Below the pieces are notes generated by a model. That model ran no database searches. It had not been told where the DNA came from and saw only the letters and a program-made list of their open reading frames with translations. Both the position numbers and the translations under genes were made by a program. Of a stretch of DNA of 5,140 nt, positions 5,075-5,140 are shown piece after piece; position 1 is the stretch's first letter; the number at the start of each line of letters is the position of its first letter. Location: positions 1-5,140 of the forward strand of contig JAQBUV010000128.1 in the NCBI GenBank assembly GCA_027623815.1. Direction: 5' to 3'. Source of the stretch: Casp-Chloro-G3 sp002816715 (GTDB taxonomy: Bacteria; Chloroflexota; Dehalococcoidia; Lucifugimonadales; UBA3495).

Positions 5075-5140
5075 TGAGGTGGACCCCATTGTTAGGACAG
5101 CGAAAGGGCCAAGTTAAGATAGTCTCCCGCTGGAAGGTCC
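5075..5140. mobile_element. possible IS3-like insertion sequence end, running off the window
   Basis: From 5075 the sequence reads TGAGGTGGACCCC, then ATTG, then TTAGGACAG. This resembles the IS3-family terminal pattern 'TGA...GACCCC...TTgGACA' as I remember it. If correct, the element occupies 5075 rightward past 5140. On the minus strand, frames entering from 5140 stop within about 50 bases (for example TAA at 5093-5095), as the tail of a transposase gene might. The other end and transposase are outside the window, so this remains a resemblance. Confidence 0.3.

Larger units (their letters stand above)
4744..5140. other. 397-bp stretch without a confident gene
   Basis: No open frame here has a good ribosome binding site and family signal. 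The stretch is more AT-rich than the genes and contains, in order, a T5 run after the tRNA, a doubtful 44-codon frame, a hairpin, a short palindrome and a possible insertion sequence end, each listed separately. It may be degraded DNA left by mobile element activity, which is inference. Confidence 0.5.

Overview
The window is bacterial chromosomal DNA: moderately GC-rich genes (by eye about 55-60 % GC) separated by AT-richer gaps, strong GGAGGAG Shine-Dalgarno sites, a sigma70-type promoter and a tRNA-Ser with an encoded CCA end. A DUF1800/DUF1501 pair next to an NHL beta-propeller gene, plus a dispersed repeat of the 'CCTTCCCCC...GGGGGAAGG / CCTCACC...GGTGAGG' type, fits an uncultured environmental lineage. 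My best guess is Chloroflexota (Dehalococcoidia or SAR202-like). That is inference from gene style; no ribosomal or other phylogenetic marker is present.

Layout, left to right, with all confident genes on the + strand. Positions 1-206 hold a leader with a good promoter (TTGACA, 18 bp, GATAAT). Positions 207-1610 encode a full-length DUF1800 protein. The gap at 1611-1798 carries a dispersed palindromic repeat, a perfect 12-bp tandem duplication and a strong ribosome binding site. Positions 1799-2926 encode a DUF1501 protein of the alkaline phosphatase/sulfatase-like clan. The frame is open back to 1625, but that extension is translated repeat and should not be annotated as protein. A hairpin with 13 uninterrupted pairs at 2955-2994 closes this probable two-gene operon. 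Positions 3059-4123 encode a six-bladed NHL-repeat propeller. Positions 4141-4227 form one long imperfect hairpin whose 3' arm contains the GGAGG of the next gene. Positions 4231-4572 encode an acidic 113-residue protein that I do not recognise. A small hairpin and a TATAAT box precede tRNA-Ser(UGA) at 4656-4743. The last 397 bases have no confident gene. They hold a doubtful 44-codon frame, two dyads (4951-4980 and 4984-4996) and, near the right edge, a sequence resembling an IS3-type insertion sequence end.

How the genes work together: DUF1800 and DUF1501 proteins are commonly encoded as neighbours and are presumed to act together, but their biochemistry is not established. Family members are often exported, yet neither protein here, nor the NHL protein, shows a signal peptide or Tat motif, so a cytoplasmic role is suggested. 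No defence, CRISPR or clear biosynthetic system is present. The most unusual structure is the long hairpin at 4141-4227, which could be a translational switch or a small MITE-like palindrome that brought a ribosome binding site.
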